Origin: DATLYB01 sp964502525
Lineage (GTDB): Bacteria > Bacteroidota > Bacteroidia > Chitinophagales > CAIOSU01
DNA length: 32,750 bases
Assembly: GCA_964502525.1 (NCBI GenBank)
Contig: CAZCXH010000041.1
Coordinates: 1 to 32,750, forward strand
Direction of reading: 5' to 3'
Both the position numbers and the translations under genes were made by a program. Positions 1 to 9,100 of this stretch are shown piece by piece (position 1 is the first letter of the stretch; every line of letters begins with the position of its first letter). The notes below the pieces were generated by a model. That model saw only the letters and a program-made list of their open reading frames with translations. It was not told the origin of the DNA and searched no databases.

Positions 1-236
1 CATCGGCCTGCAGCCAGTGCAGCGCCTGCAGGCAGTTCAGCTGCAGGTCCTGGTAGGTGGCCGCATCGGCAGGTGCATTGCGCGTCGGCAACGCCAGCGT
101 GCGGATCAGCCGGTTGTTGGTCTCCAGCTGCAGGGTTTCCGTCGCGCCGCTGGCGTCGTCGGCCAGCACCATGCGCAGGCCGTCGACCTGCTGGTGCTGC
201 CAGTAACCGGGGTCAATCCGCTGCAGTGGACTATCC
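1..236. other. Foreign GC-rich segment fused in frame to secD (probable chimeric join)
   Basis: The first 240 bases are about 67% G+C by hand count, against roughly 45-50% in the rest of the window. Read on the minus strand in the secD frame, they give an open, protein-like sequence (starting MADSPLQRIDPGYWQ and containing ETNNRLIRTLALPT) unlike any part of SecD. The switch falls at about 233-240, where the SecD motif TLPG-M-A and the foreign sequence share the bases CCCGGCATGGCGG. I do not recognise the foreign protein; its codon use suits a high-GC proteobacterium or similar. A contig-end misassembly is the simplest explanation, with real recombination as the alternative. Confidence 0.65.
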
Positions 237-2107
237 GCCATGCCGGGCAGGGTGAGTGATGAGCCGAATGAGGCGAGGATGCCCACCATGAAAAACAGAT
301 TCAGCAGCACAGCGATGTCTGCTATCACTCCGCTGGTAGTGTAATAGATTACCATGAAGAGTAATACACCAATCAAACCAAGCACCAGCGATAACAGCCC
401 CGCCTTGATGGATTCGGTTCCAAGCGTAGGACCCACAATTTCTTCTTCGATGATTTTTGCGGGAGCGGGCAGTTTGCCCGATTTGATGACGCTGGAGAGA
501 TCTTTTGCTTCTTCAATGGTGAAATTGCCTGTGATCTGCGAGCGTCCGCCTGCAATTTCCGACTGTACGGTGGGCGCGCTGTAAACGATGTTGTCCATCA
601 CGATGGCAACGCAGCGGCCGGGTTGATTCCCCTTTGGCGCGTTTTCAGCGGTTATCCTTTTCCAAATTCTTGCGCCTTCGCTGTTCATCACCATGTCAAT
701 GTCGGGGCGCCCGTTGTTGTCATAATCCTGCCGGGCATCCACGATCACATCACCCTGCAGGGGAGCAACATCCTCATTGGGCTGAGTTTTGATGGCGTGA
801 AGTTCATATAAATTATTTCCAAAAGGCTTGTTGCCCCACAGGAATTTGATGTTTTGCGGGAACAGCGCCCTCACCTGTTCATAGCCGAGATATTCCATGA
901 CCTTAGCGCGGTCTTGTCCGTTCGCATATCCTATCACCGAGCCGGGACGGAGCTGTACCTGTCCGTCTTCACCCTGGAACGTGGCGGGCAGCAGGATGGA
1001 GCTGCTCCCGAAAAGCGGGAACTGCTCCCTGTTGCTGACGCTGTCAGCCATTTCCTGAGCGGTGGTGTCCGTTAGCCCGAGAAGGTCGGTGTCGGATGCT
1101 TCCGGGGAAGGAGAATCGGCAGAAGCAACTGTTGAAGCCGTATCCGTTGACGAAACTCCCAGCAGGTCGGTGATTGGTTGATCTTGCGGCTGCCGGGCAG
1201 CGGTGGTGTCGTTTCCGGCTTTCACAGTATCCGTTAATCCGAGGATGCCGCGCAAGACGTCATTGGCGGCAACCAGCGAATTGATGATCTCGCTATTTTC
1301 CCAGGTTTCCCAAAACTCCAGCTTGGCGGTGGACTGCAGCAGTTTGCGCGCCCGCTCCGGGTCGTCAACGCCCGGAAGCTCGATGATGATCCTTCCCGCT
1401 GATTCCTGCAACGACACATTCGGTTGCGCCACACCGAACTCGTCAATCCTCGAGCGCATAATATTAAAAGAACTGCGGACAGTGGCATTCGTCTGGTCGC
1501 GTATCACGGCAAGCACCTGCTCGTTGGTGGAGTTAAAACTGATGAGTTCCTGATTTTCGGGGGTGGCGAAAATGGCAGCGAGCTTCGCGTTGGGGTCAAT
1601 GCGCTGGAATGCCTCTCCGAAAAGCTGCACAAAATCTTTTCCCGGCTCCGTTTTTTGCCGCTCGCGCGCATCATCAATGGCTTTCAGAAAGGCGGGGTCC
1701 TTGCTGTAGTTGGCCATCGCCTTCACCATCTCTTCCAGCGACACCTGCAGCACCACGCTCATGCCGCCCTGCAGGTCGAGACCGAGGTTGATCTGCTTCT
1801 CCTTGATCTCGCGGTAGGTAAATTGGGCGATGAGGATATCTAAAACGGTTTCATTGGAAACCGAGTCGAGATATTTCTTTTTGTAATATTCCTGCTCGCG
1901 GTGGATGGAGTCAATGAAAGCCGCTTTGTCAGCCTCCGCTCCCTGGAAAGTCTCGGCAGGGTCAGCGCCTCCCTGCCAAACTTTTTCTATGGAATATTCG
2001 GCAGCCTTTTTCTCCACCCGCCACGTGGCGAAGGTGAACATCAGTTGGTAAAGGCAAACAACGATGAGCGCGATAAGAAAAAACCGTATCAGACCTAATC
2101 CTTTCAT
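1..2107 (-). CDS. secD: Protein translocase subunit SecD (or N-terminal half of a SecDF fusion), partial at the left edge
   Basis: SecD is an inner-membrane accessory of the Sec translocon that uses the proton gradient to help pull preproteins into the periplasm. Translation from the ATG at 2107 gives a first membrane segment (GLIRFFLIALIVVCLYQL), then LGLDLQGGMSVVL, the conserved periplasmic stretch RSRIDEFGVAQPNV followed by IIIELPGVDDPERA, and the start of the membrane domain (GPTLGTESIKAGLLSLVLG and NLFFMVGILASFG). The reading frame stays open to base 1, but SecD similarity stops at LTLPGMA near base 235. The expected GMAVDANVLIFER helix is absent and is replaced by about 78 unrelated residues from GC-rich DNA. 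Many Bacteroidota carry a SecDF fusion of about 1000 residues, so the native gene probably continued well past this point. The identity of the first ~620 residues is secure; the C-terminal part is not SecD. Confidence 0.9.
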   Translation of the reverse strand, partial: MKGLGLIRFFLIALIVVCLYQLMFTFATWRVEKKAAEYSIEKVWQGGADPAETFQGAEADKAAFIDSIHREQEYYKKKYLDSVSNETVLDILIAQFTYREIKEKQINLGLDLQGGMSVVLQVSLEEMVKAMANYSKDPAFLKAIDDARERQKTEPGKDFVQLFGEAFQRIDPNAKLAAIFATPENQELISFNSTNEQVLAVIRDQTNATVRSSFNIMRSRIDEFGVAQPNVSLQESAGRIIIELPGVDDPERARKLLQSTAKLEFWETWENSEIINSLVAANDVLRGILGLTDTVKAGNDTTAARQPQDQPITDLLGVSSTDTASTVASADSPSPEASDTDLLGLTDTTAQEMADSVSNREQFPLFGSSSILLPATFQGEDGQVQLRPGSVIGYANGQDRAKVMEYLGYEQVRALFPQNIKFLWGNKPFGNNLYELHAIKTQPNEDVAPLQGDVIVDARQDYDNNGRPDIDMVMNSEGARIWKRITAENAPKGNQPGRCVAIVMDNIVYSAPTVQSEIAGGRSQITGNFTIEEAKDLSSVIKSGKLPAPAKIIEEEIVGPTLGTESIKAGLLSLVLGLIGVLLFMVIYYTTSGVIADIAVLLNLFFMVGILASFGSSLTLPGMADSPLQRIDPGYWQHQQVDGLRMVLADDASGATETLQLETNNRLIRTLALPTRNAPADAATYQDLQLNCLQALHWLQAD

Positions 2108-2511
2108 TAAATAGTGGTTTAGATTTTAAAAAGATGGGCAAATATAAATAAATAATCAGCCGGGTAAGGATGGAAAGAATCAGCAGGGGGAGTGTTGATA
2201 AAATGGAGTTTAATGTCTAATGTCCAAAGTGCGTCATCCTTTCTCTATCGCGAGAATGACGCGCGTTTGCTCCTGCGTGAATGCCTTCTCGTGCCTTGTT
2301 AATCGGCATGGCACGAGAAGGCTCATCTCAAAGCAACGCGCCATTCTCGCGCCAGACATGGGGCGTCATCTCCGGTGCCATCCTCACCGAATTAGGCTTG
2401 CCCGTACCGGGAGTGAAACTTCATCGGGATGAAGATGGGGGATGAGAATGGGAGCTGGGAGGAGTAGTTTAGTTTCCTTGTTTACGGTTTACCCGTTTTC
2501 GGTTTACGTTT
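2108..2511. other. Gene-free spacer with nested inverted repeats and GTTTACGG-type repeats
   Basis: No convincing gene lies between the secD start and the end of the ABC ATPase gene. The spacer holds a fragment of the TAATGTC repeat (2209-2223), a long imperfect palindrome (2249-2351), and near the ATPase stop a run of CGGTTTAC-like units (2480-2511) that recurs at 28083-28128. Short open frames here have no protein-like features. Confidence 0.6.
2249..2351. repeat. Long imperfect palindrome (about 103 bp)
   Basis: The outer arms, CGCGAGAATGACGCGCG (2249-2265) and the complementary CGCGCCATTCTCGCG (2337-2351), pair with small gaps. The inner arms GCCTTCTCGTGCC (2283-2295) and GGCACGAGAAGGC (2310-2322) are a perfect 13-bp inverted repeat. 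GCGTCAT at 2231-2237 can also pair with ATGACGC at 2256-2262, so alternative folds exist. It contains no transposase and resembles a MITE-sized or REP-like element. Confidence 0.7.
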
Positions 2512-3177
2512 TTAATGTTCCACCATTCCGTCTTTCAATCGAATCGTCCGATTGGTTATTTCTGCAATATCGTGTTCGTGGGTAACGATGATGAGGGTGA
2601 CGCCTTCTTCCCGGTTCATGTCTTTCAACAACTGCATCACTTCGAGGGATGTTTTGGAGTCAAGCGCGCCTGTTGGCTCGTCAGCAAGGATGATTTTGGG
2701 TTTGGAGATCAGGGCGCGGGCAATGGCAACTCGCTGCTGCTGTCCGCCAGAAAGTTCGGTGGGCAGATGTTCCGCCCAATCCTTCAGCCCCACTTTGTCC
2801 AAATACTCCAATGCGATTTTGTTGCGCTTGCTGCGTCCCACATTTTTGTAATAGAGTGGCAGGGCAACATTTTCAAGAGCCGTTTTAAAGTTCAGCAGGT
2901 TGAATGATTGGAACACGAATCCGATAAACTCATTCCGGTAGTGAGCCGCCTTTGTTTGGGACAGATTTCTGATGAGCAGCGAGTCAAGGCGGTATTCCCC
3001 TGAATCGTAATCGTCAAGAATGCCGATGATATTCAGCAGCGTTGATTTGCCCGATCCCGATGATCCCATCACTGATATAAACTCCCCTTTTCCGATTTCC
3101 AGGTTAATCCCCTTCAGCACATGCAGACTCTTGTTTCCCATCGGGTATGACTTGTGAAGGTTGCGGGTGACGATCAT
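2512..3177 (-). CDS. ABC transporter ATP-binding protein, LolD/MacB family
   Basis: This 221-residue protein is a complete nucleotide-binding domain of the LolD/MacB/FtsE-like group, which powers lipoprotein release or export of peptides and drugs by a partner permease. Visible motifs are Walker A GSSGSGKST (residues 38-46), the Q-loop region FVFQSFNLL (about 87-95), signature LSGGQQQR (142-149), Walker B IILADEPTG (162-170), D-loop ALDS and the switch histidine in VTHEHD (H200). Length is typical for the family. No FtsX/MacB permease gene lies beside it, so its partner is encoded elsewhere or the ATPase serves a dispersed complex. LolD is a reasonable guess, but the substrate cannot be decided from sequence. 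Confidence 0.93.
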   Translation of the reverse strand: MIVTRNLHKSYPMGNKSLHVLKGINLEIGKGEFISVMGSSGSGKSTLLNIIGILDDYDSGEYRLDSLLIRNLSQTKAAHYRNEFIGFVFQSFNLLNFKTALENVALPLYYKNVGRSKRNKIALEYLDKVGLKDWAEHLPTELSGGQQQRVAIARALISKPKIILADEPTGALDSKTSLEVMQLLKDMNREEGVTLIIVTHEHDIAEITNRTIRLKDGMVEH

Positions 3178-3322
3178 TTCAAAGGCAGAAGACTAACGAA
3201 GCTGTGGTGCAAATCTATACTTTGATTGTTTTGCCGCAAGCGCGGTCTTTGAATTTGCCGAAAACTTTCTGAATGTGAACTTTAGAAGAAGCCGGAACTC
3301 TCGTCTGGTCTTCTTAAGCGTC

Positions 3323-3595
3323 TTATTTCCCCACAATCTGCCGTACCTCGCTGCCGGTCAGCCCGTAAATTTCCGACAGTTTCTGGATGATTGCAGCTTT
3401 ATCAAACTTTGGCGTTGCAACGGATGTATTGTATTCGTGCCTGATCACGTAGTTCCTGAGCGTGGTGATATCGGTTACGTCATCAGCGAGCATGTTGAGG
3501 AGCAGTCGAGTGGCATCGGGTTTTCCGTTCAAACGGCTGAGATATTTCTCAGCCAGTTTCTCCAGGTCAACTTTTTTGCTCAACCCGCTGGTCAT
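3323..3595 (-). CDS. Small hypothetical protein, 90 residues
   Basis: I do not recognise this family. The 90-residue product starts MTSGLSKKVDLEKLAEKY and ends GSEVRQIVGK. It is soluble, rich in charged helical stretches, and has no signal peptide or membrane segment. The middle part (about residues 30-55, MLADDVTDITTLRNYVIRHEY) and the C-terminal segment (AIIQKLSEIYGLTGSEVRQIV) read like an all-helical fold. It lies on the same strand as the ABC ATPase (145 bp downstream) and the M43 protease (117 bp upstream), with no overlap that would argue for tight coupling. It is judged a real gene from its protein-like composition, with no competing frame. Confidence 0.6.
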   Translation of the reverse strand: MTSGLSKKVDLEKLAEKYLSRLNGKPDATRLLLNMLADDVTDITTLRNYVIRHEYNTSVATPKFDKAAIIQKLSEIYGLTGSEVRQIVGK

Positions 3596-3712
3596 GGGGA
3601 GAAGAGGGAAGTTGCGAAAGTAGCGCTTGTTTCAAAGCGTCATTTTTTTATTAATGCACGGATTGTTAATTGTGTGCAGGTCAATACCGGCAAAGCTTTC
3701 CTGCTGACCGGA

Positions 3713-5851
3713 TTATCTTTTCAACATTATTTTTTTGCAAGCGCTGAACCCTGCGGAGGCGACTCTGGCTAAATAAAGTCCATCCGGCAAGCCGGAAACA
3801 TCAATATTTTTTTCGCAGCAACTTGTTTTCGCCATAGGGTATTCCAACATCTTCTGACCGCTGGCATTGAACAACGTGATGGTGTAATGTTGCGGTATTT
3901 CGGTTTTCACCATAAGGCTGAACATGCCTTCATTCGGGTTGGGCGATATGCTCACCTCCGCATCATGTTGAAAATGGTTATCATTTATTCCCACCGGTGT
4001 GAAGTCAACCTTGAATTCATCCACGTAGATATTGTTCCCGAAATCAGAATAGTTTTCAATCATGAACTTCACCTTCGACTGATTGATGAGGTAATGAGCG
4101 CTGACACCCTCTCTGCGCCATTCATTTGCAGAAGGAACAAATGCCTCCGTTAATTTTTCCGCAGCCGTCATCAGCGCGGAGCCTCCTTTTCCCCACATCC
4201 GCGACCAACTGGATCCGCAGTCGAGCGAATAATAAATGACGAGAGAATCCCGCGAGGCTGTGCTTTTTCTCGCATAAGCAATGTTGAATGAAACGTAAGG
4301 CGTCAGTCCGGCATGGAAATCAAATTCAGGCGTCACCAGTCCGTCACGTTTGCCGCGGCCATTGCTGCTTGCAGTGCCGGAGAAATTGTCGAACATGGCT
4401 GAGGCTGCAGTGCCGTCAGACCCGGCAGAGGCTGATATGGACCAGCTTCTGTCGCTGTTGGGATTTTCAATCTGCCATCCTGCAGGCAGCGCCCCCGATT
4501 CGAATCCTTCCTCAGCGGGAATGGCCGACCCCGCTCCGCTGCCGGCAATGTTGAAATTCAGTGACACCGTTTCGTTGTTTGGATTTTCATCAAATCCCCC
4601 GTTGGGCGAACTGAGGAAGATGGAGAGGGAATGCTGTCCGGAAGGCAGTGACAACTCGGGAAGGCTGATATATTCGAATGCGAGGCTGGGGATGCTGCCG
4701 CTCCAGGGGGGCTGGTTCAAGCCTGCGCCATCAATCTGATAGTTGATGAGCAGCGAGGTGATGGTTGCGCTGCCGTTGTTCCTCACCCGAATTACCGGCA
4801 CAAAAACATCGGTGCAAATTTGAGCGGTCGGAAAAATAAGCTGCGTTATCGCCATATCGAGCTGATAAACTGTTGTAGGCGTACAGCCCGGTGATGATAA
4901 TATCGCCTGCCTGTAATTGGCGAAGGTAATATCTGCAACATCTTTCTGCCCAACAGTGAACATGCCCGAGCAATCGTCATTCGTATAATCCATATAGTTC
5001 ATGAACATGTCTCCGTTGGGCCCGTTATTACAGGAAACATGAGGGAAGACGGGGCAGCCGAAATTTTCCGAAGCCTGCACGGGCGTGTCAAAAACAAAAT
5101 CATCACCGGCACATGATCCCGTATCATCACCCCAGATGTGATAGATGCCCAGCCAGTGACCTATTTCATGCGTGGTGGTTTTCCCCTGGTCGTAATGGCT
5201 GATGACGCTGCCGGTGGTTCCGAAAGCGGTATAGTCAATCACCACGCCATCGGTGCTGTCAGGAAAGCCGGGGAATTGCGAGTAACCCAGCGTGTTGGCG
5301 TTGGTGCCGCCAAGGCGCATGGTCCAGATGTTGAGGTAGTGGTCGGGGTTCCAAATGGTTGACGGTTTGAACTGTTCGGCATGCGTTCTGTCCCACGTCA
5401 CCCTGCCGCCATGGATGCGCTCGATGCCGTTGGTGGGATTGCCGCTGGGGTCGCGGCTGGCGAGGCAGAATTCGATTTCAAAATCCGCTGCAAGCGATCT
5501 GAACACGGACGGGATGCCTGACAAGCCGGGGTTTTGATTCCTATAGTCCCTGTTGAGCGCGTCAATCTGCGACATGATCTGCGCATCGGAGATATTCTCG
5601 CTGCCGCCCACGGAGTCGCCATCGTGAACAACGTGCACCACCACCGAAATTGTTACCACCGCCCTGCCTTGCTTTTGCCCCGAAACCTGCTGCTCACGGA
5701 TTTGCTGACGACTGCTTTCGAATTTATCCGCCAATTCAGGATACATGGATAACAACTCCTGAAGATGCTCCGCGGATGCGCACCACTGCCTGTTTTGCGC
5801 AGAGAGATTTGTACATATTATTGAAATAAAAACAATAAAAGTGATTTTCAT
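3713..5851 (-). CDS. Secreted M43 (pappalysin-type) zinc metalloprotease with T9SS type A tail
   Basis: A predicted extracellular metalloprotease. The frame is open from an ATG at 5908, but the ATG at 5851 is preferred because it begins a clean signal peptide (MKITFIVFISIICTNLSAQ). Counting from 5908, the zinc site HEIGHWLGIYH spans residues 247-257 and is followed by the Met-turn NYMDY, as in M43 cytophagalysins. Next come a CARDB/Ig-like segment (roughly 350-455), a choice-of-anchor or MAM-like jelly roll (EEGFESGALPAGW onward, about 465-635) and a C-terminal sorting domain starting near VSISPNPNEGMF and ending KKIMLKR. The product would pass Sec and then T9SS, and be released or anchored to surface polysaccharide. 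The next gene upstream encodes a larger M43 paralogue with the same catalytic layout, which suggests duplication. Confidence 0.92.
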   Translation of the reverse strand: MKITFIVFISIICTNLSAQNRQWCASAEHLQELLSMYPELADKFESSRQQIREQQVSGQKQGRAVVTISVVVHVVHDGDSVGGSENISDAQIMSQIDALNRDYRNQNPGLSGIPSVFRSLAADFEIEFCLASRDPSGNPTNGIERIHGGRVTWDRTHAEQFKPSTIWNPDHYLNIWTMRLGGTNANTLGYSQFPGFPDSTDGVVIDYTAFGTTGSVISHYDQGKTTTHEIGHWLGIYHIWGDDTGSCAGDDFVFDTPVQASENFGCPVFPHVSCNNGPNGDMFMNYMDYTNDDCSGMFTVGQKDVADITFANYRQAILSSPGCTPTTVYQLDMAITQLIFPTAQICTDVFVPVIRVRNNGSATITSLLINYQIDGAGLNQPPWSGSIPSLAFEYISLPELSLPSGQHSLSIFLSSPNGGFDENPNNETVSLNFNIAGSGAGSAIPAEEGFESGALPAGWQIENPNSDRSWSISASAGSDGTAASAMFDNFSGTASSNGRGKRDGLVTPEFDFHAGLTPYVSFNIAYARKSTASRDSLVIYYSLDCGSSWSRMWGKGGSALMTAAEKLTEAFVPSANEWRREGVSAHYLINQSKVKFMIENYSDFGNNIYVDEFKVDFTPVGINDNHFQHDAEVSISPNPNEGMFSLMVKTEIPQHYTITLFNASGQKMLEYPMAKTSCCEKNIDVSGLPDGLYLARVASAGFSACKKIMLKR

Positions 5852-5919
5852 GATTTGGCGGATTCGATGATTCGGTAATTCAATTCGATAGATTTTGGAA
5901 ACAGTCATTAGTCATTAGG

Positions 5920-6003
5920 ACAGTTCTAAAAATTGTTTTTTTTATCGCCTTACCTCTTCCCTCTCCAGAAGGGGGGAGCAAGTGGTAACCTTTTTTAGAA
6001 CTG
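5920..6003. repeat. Short palindromic element, simple copy of the CAGTTCTAAAAATTG family
   Basis: The ends ACAGTTCTAAAAATTG (left) and TTTTTTAGAACTGC (right) are near-perfect inverted repeats enclosing about 55 bp with a central CCCTCTCC/GGGGGGAG stem. A second member of the family, interrupted by another element, lies at 10578-10915. The rest of the 5852-6142 spacer holds ATTATCGGATCATCG-type short repeats and no gene. Confidence 0.7.
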
Positions 6004-6142
6004 CACATTGGTAATTGATAATTCAGCGTTCCAACAGTTATAGCGATTTATACCATTCATTCATCATCCAATTATCAGATTATCGGATCATCGCATCACC
6101 GAATCGGCACATCATCGTTTGGTAACTTGGCTTGCGGTAAGG

Positions 6143-9100
6143 TTAATCAATTTTTATCACCCTGCTTGTTACGGTTTTGGCGCCAGCTTCAATCCTTATG
6201 AAATAAATTCCAGGCTCATGATTCTTCATGCCGAATCGGACATTCGCTTCGGATACATTCAAAAAACTTTCTACTTCCAGCTTCTGTCCTATTGAATTAT
6301 ACAGCATCAATTTCAAGTCCTGCTTCCCCTGCATGTTGACGGAGACATTCAAAACGTCAGCCACCGGGTTGGGATGGATTGCATAGTTCCAGCCCTTATT
6401 CCCCACAGATAAAATGGAAACGGCATCGCCCACTGTCACTTTGCCGTTTTGAGGCGTGATGCCCAGCATGTCGAAGTTGCCATTGTAGGATTCGCTTCCC
6501 GCAAGAGCCGAGCTGATTTCAATGTCCGTAGCAGCGCCTTTCTGACCAACGACCTTAAATTTTAATTCAAATGCAACAGCGTCCTCGTTCAGCGTGATGG
6601 CATCCGTGGTTTCGCTATACCACAAAGTGGCGAGCAATCCTTCGCCCAGTTGGTTTTCTCCGTAATAGCCATCCAGCGCCCGGTTGGTGATTTGCAGCAA
6701 TGATAAAACCTCCGGATCCCATGACAACGTGAACTGATAGCCCGTCATGTTCGCGAAGTCTTTCACCTTCACCGGAACCGTTATTTCTTCACCGGGCAAT
6801 ACGTTGTAATTATCCATCATAAACTGAACCTCCCCTGCCCCGTGCGTTTTGGGCACGCCTGCATCCCAGCTATTGTTCACATCGCCCAGCTTCATCCCGA
6901 TGAAATTTTGATTGGCATAGCTGCCGCCTGCATTGGCATAGCTTCTGTAGCCGGTGAAAGGGAATGGATTTTTGATATCCGGAAATGCAAAGTCGCTGCT
7001 GGCAAACGTCCACAGCCGCCCGTTTGAAAAAGTTGAAATATTATAAAGTATCAATGATCTCATCATTACAATATCCGCATTAGTCACTGAGCCGGAGCCA
7101 TTCACGTCAGCCGCGATGATCTTGTAAGGAGTGCTGAGTTCCTGCACCAGCAGGATATGCCTTTGCATCAGCAGGATATCCAGAGTGGTGACGCCATTGT
7201 CTTTTTTAATATCATTTGCTTTGGAAGGAGTAACCGTGTAGCTGCCGCCTGAGGAAACATTAAATCCGAAAAGACCGGTAGTTGTTGTTACCTGCGATTG
7301 GCTGGATTGCCCAGTGAGGTTCACCGTAACGGAGGGCACCGGAATGTTCATCTCCGTATTAACCAGCCCTGAAATTGCAACTCCCGCTGCGATGGTTGCT
7401 GACGCGGTGGCGGTGCATCCGTTATCATCGGTCACGGTAACGGAATGAGTTCCATCGCATCCGTTAACCAAATCCTCTGTGGTTTGCGATGTTGACCACA
7501 TAAAGCCATAAGGCGCCTTTCCGCCCGACACGGAAATATTGATGCTGCCCGTGCAGCCGCCACCATCATGCTGAACATTATCAACGGTGATAACCGGGTT
7601 TGAAAAAACAGTAATATATCCATTGACTGTTTTTGAGTCATTGCCCGTTGCGTTTGCCGCTGTCAACGTTACGTTATATGTTCCGGGATTACTATAAGTG
7701 ACGGAAGGGTTTGGCTGAACAGATGAAGGTTGAATGCCTCCGGGAAACTGCCAGTTCCATGATGTGGGGGCGTTGGCTGACAGATCAGTGAAGTTCACTG
7801 TGAAGCCTGCGCATCCCGAATTTTGGCTTGCCGAAAAATCCGCAACGGGCGCCACACCGGCATTGTTAACAGTGTAGGCGCCTGTTGCCTGGCACCCCGA
7901 TCCGTCCGTCACCGTCACGGAATAAGCGCCTGCCGTCAATCCGCTCAGCGTCAATCCTGTCCCACCGTTGCTCCATGAAGCGAGGTAAGGCAGTGTTCCG
8001 TTGGAAACTGTCAATGTGATGCCGCCAACGCCCGCTCCGCCAGTATCGTCCGTAACATTTGCCGACAACTGCAATGCTGCGCCCGCAATGAGTGTAACGC
8101 TTCTTGTTACGGAGCATGAATGGTTATCGGTGACCGTAACCTCAAAAGTCCCAGCCGTGAGATTGCTCAAGTCCTGCGTTGCAGCGCCATTGGACCATGC
8201 GTAGGTAAATGGAGAGAATCCCCCGATCACTGTCAAATCAATGCTGCCGTTGTTAACGCCCGGACAACTTGGATTGAATGTTGATGCGGCTGTGGATGGA
8301 TTGGAATAAACGGTAATGTAGCCGCTCTTCGTTTCAGAATCGCTTCCGCTGGCATTCGCAACTGTAAGGGAAACGTTATATGTTCCGGCACTGCTGTAAG
8401 CAACTGATGGATTCTGCACAGGAGATGTTGAAGGAGTGCCTCCCGTAAATTGCCAGCTCCACGTTGCGGGGTTATTGGTGGATTGATCGGTGAAGTTCAC
8501 CGCAACGGTTCCGCAGCCCGATGTTTGATTGGCTGTGAAATTGGCTACAGGCGCATTGGAATTGGCGATGCATCCCGTAAGGGAAATATTATCAACATAA
8601 ATATTATTCCCATAGTCGTTATAGATTTCAAATTTCAGCCTTACATTGGATTGTCCGCTGAAGGCATCGAGATTGATCACCGGGCAGGCAACACCGGTAG
8701 CGCTTGCCGCGCACCAGTCCGCTGATGATGAAGGCACAAAGTCGGTGGTGATCAGATTGCCCGTTGCGAAATTTGCGCCTGCCGCATTGTCCTCGGCATT
8801 GGCATAAACCCTGTTGGGATAAGTGGTTCCGCCATTGGTTGAAACATATACAATCAGCGAATCATGCTCATTCGCAGAAAACCTGCGATGCGCATAGTTG
8901 AACGTGAGCGAAAGCTGAGATTTTCCCGTGAGGTCAATCACAGGCGAAATCAATCCATCCCGCATCCCAACGGTCTGGTAATTGAAGATATTGACACGCG
9001 CGGCTTTCGTTCCTGGCGAGCTTCCTGAAACTGACACCGATTCCCATGTCAAACCGCCATCAGGATTGGAGATGCTCCACGAGCCGGGAAATGCTCCCTC

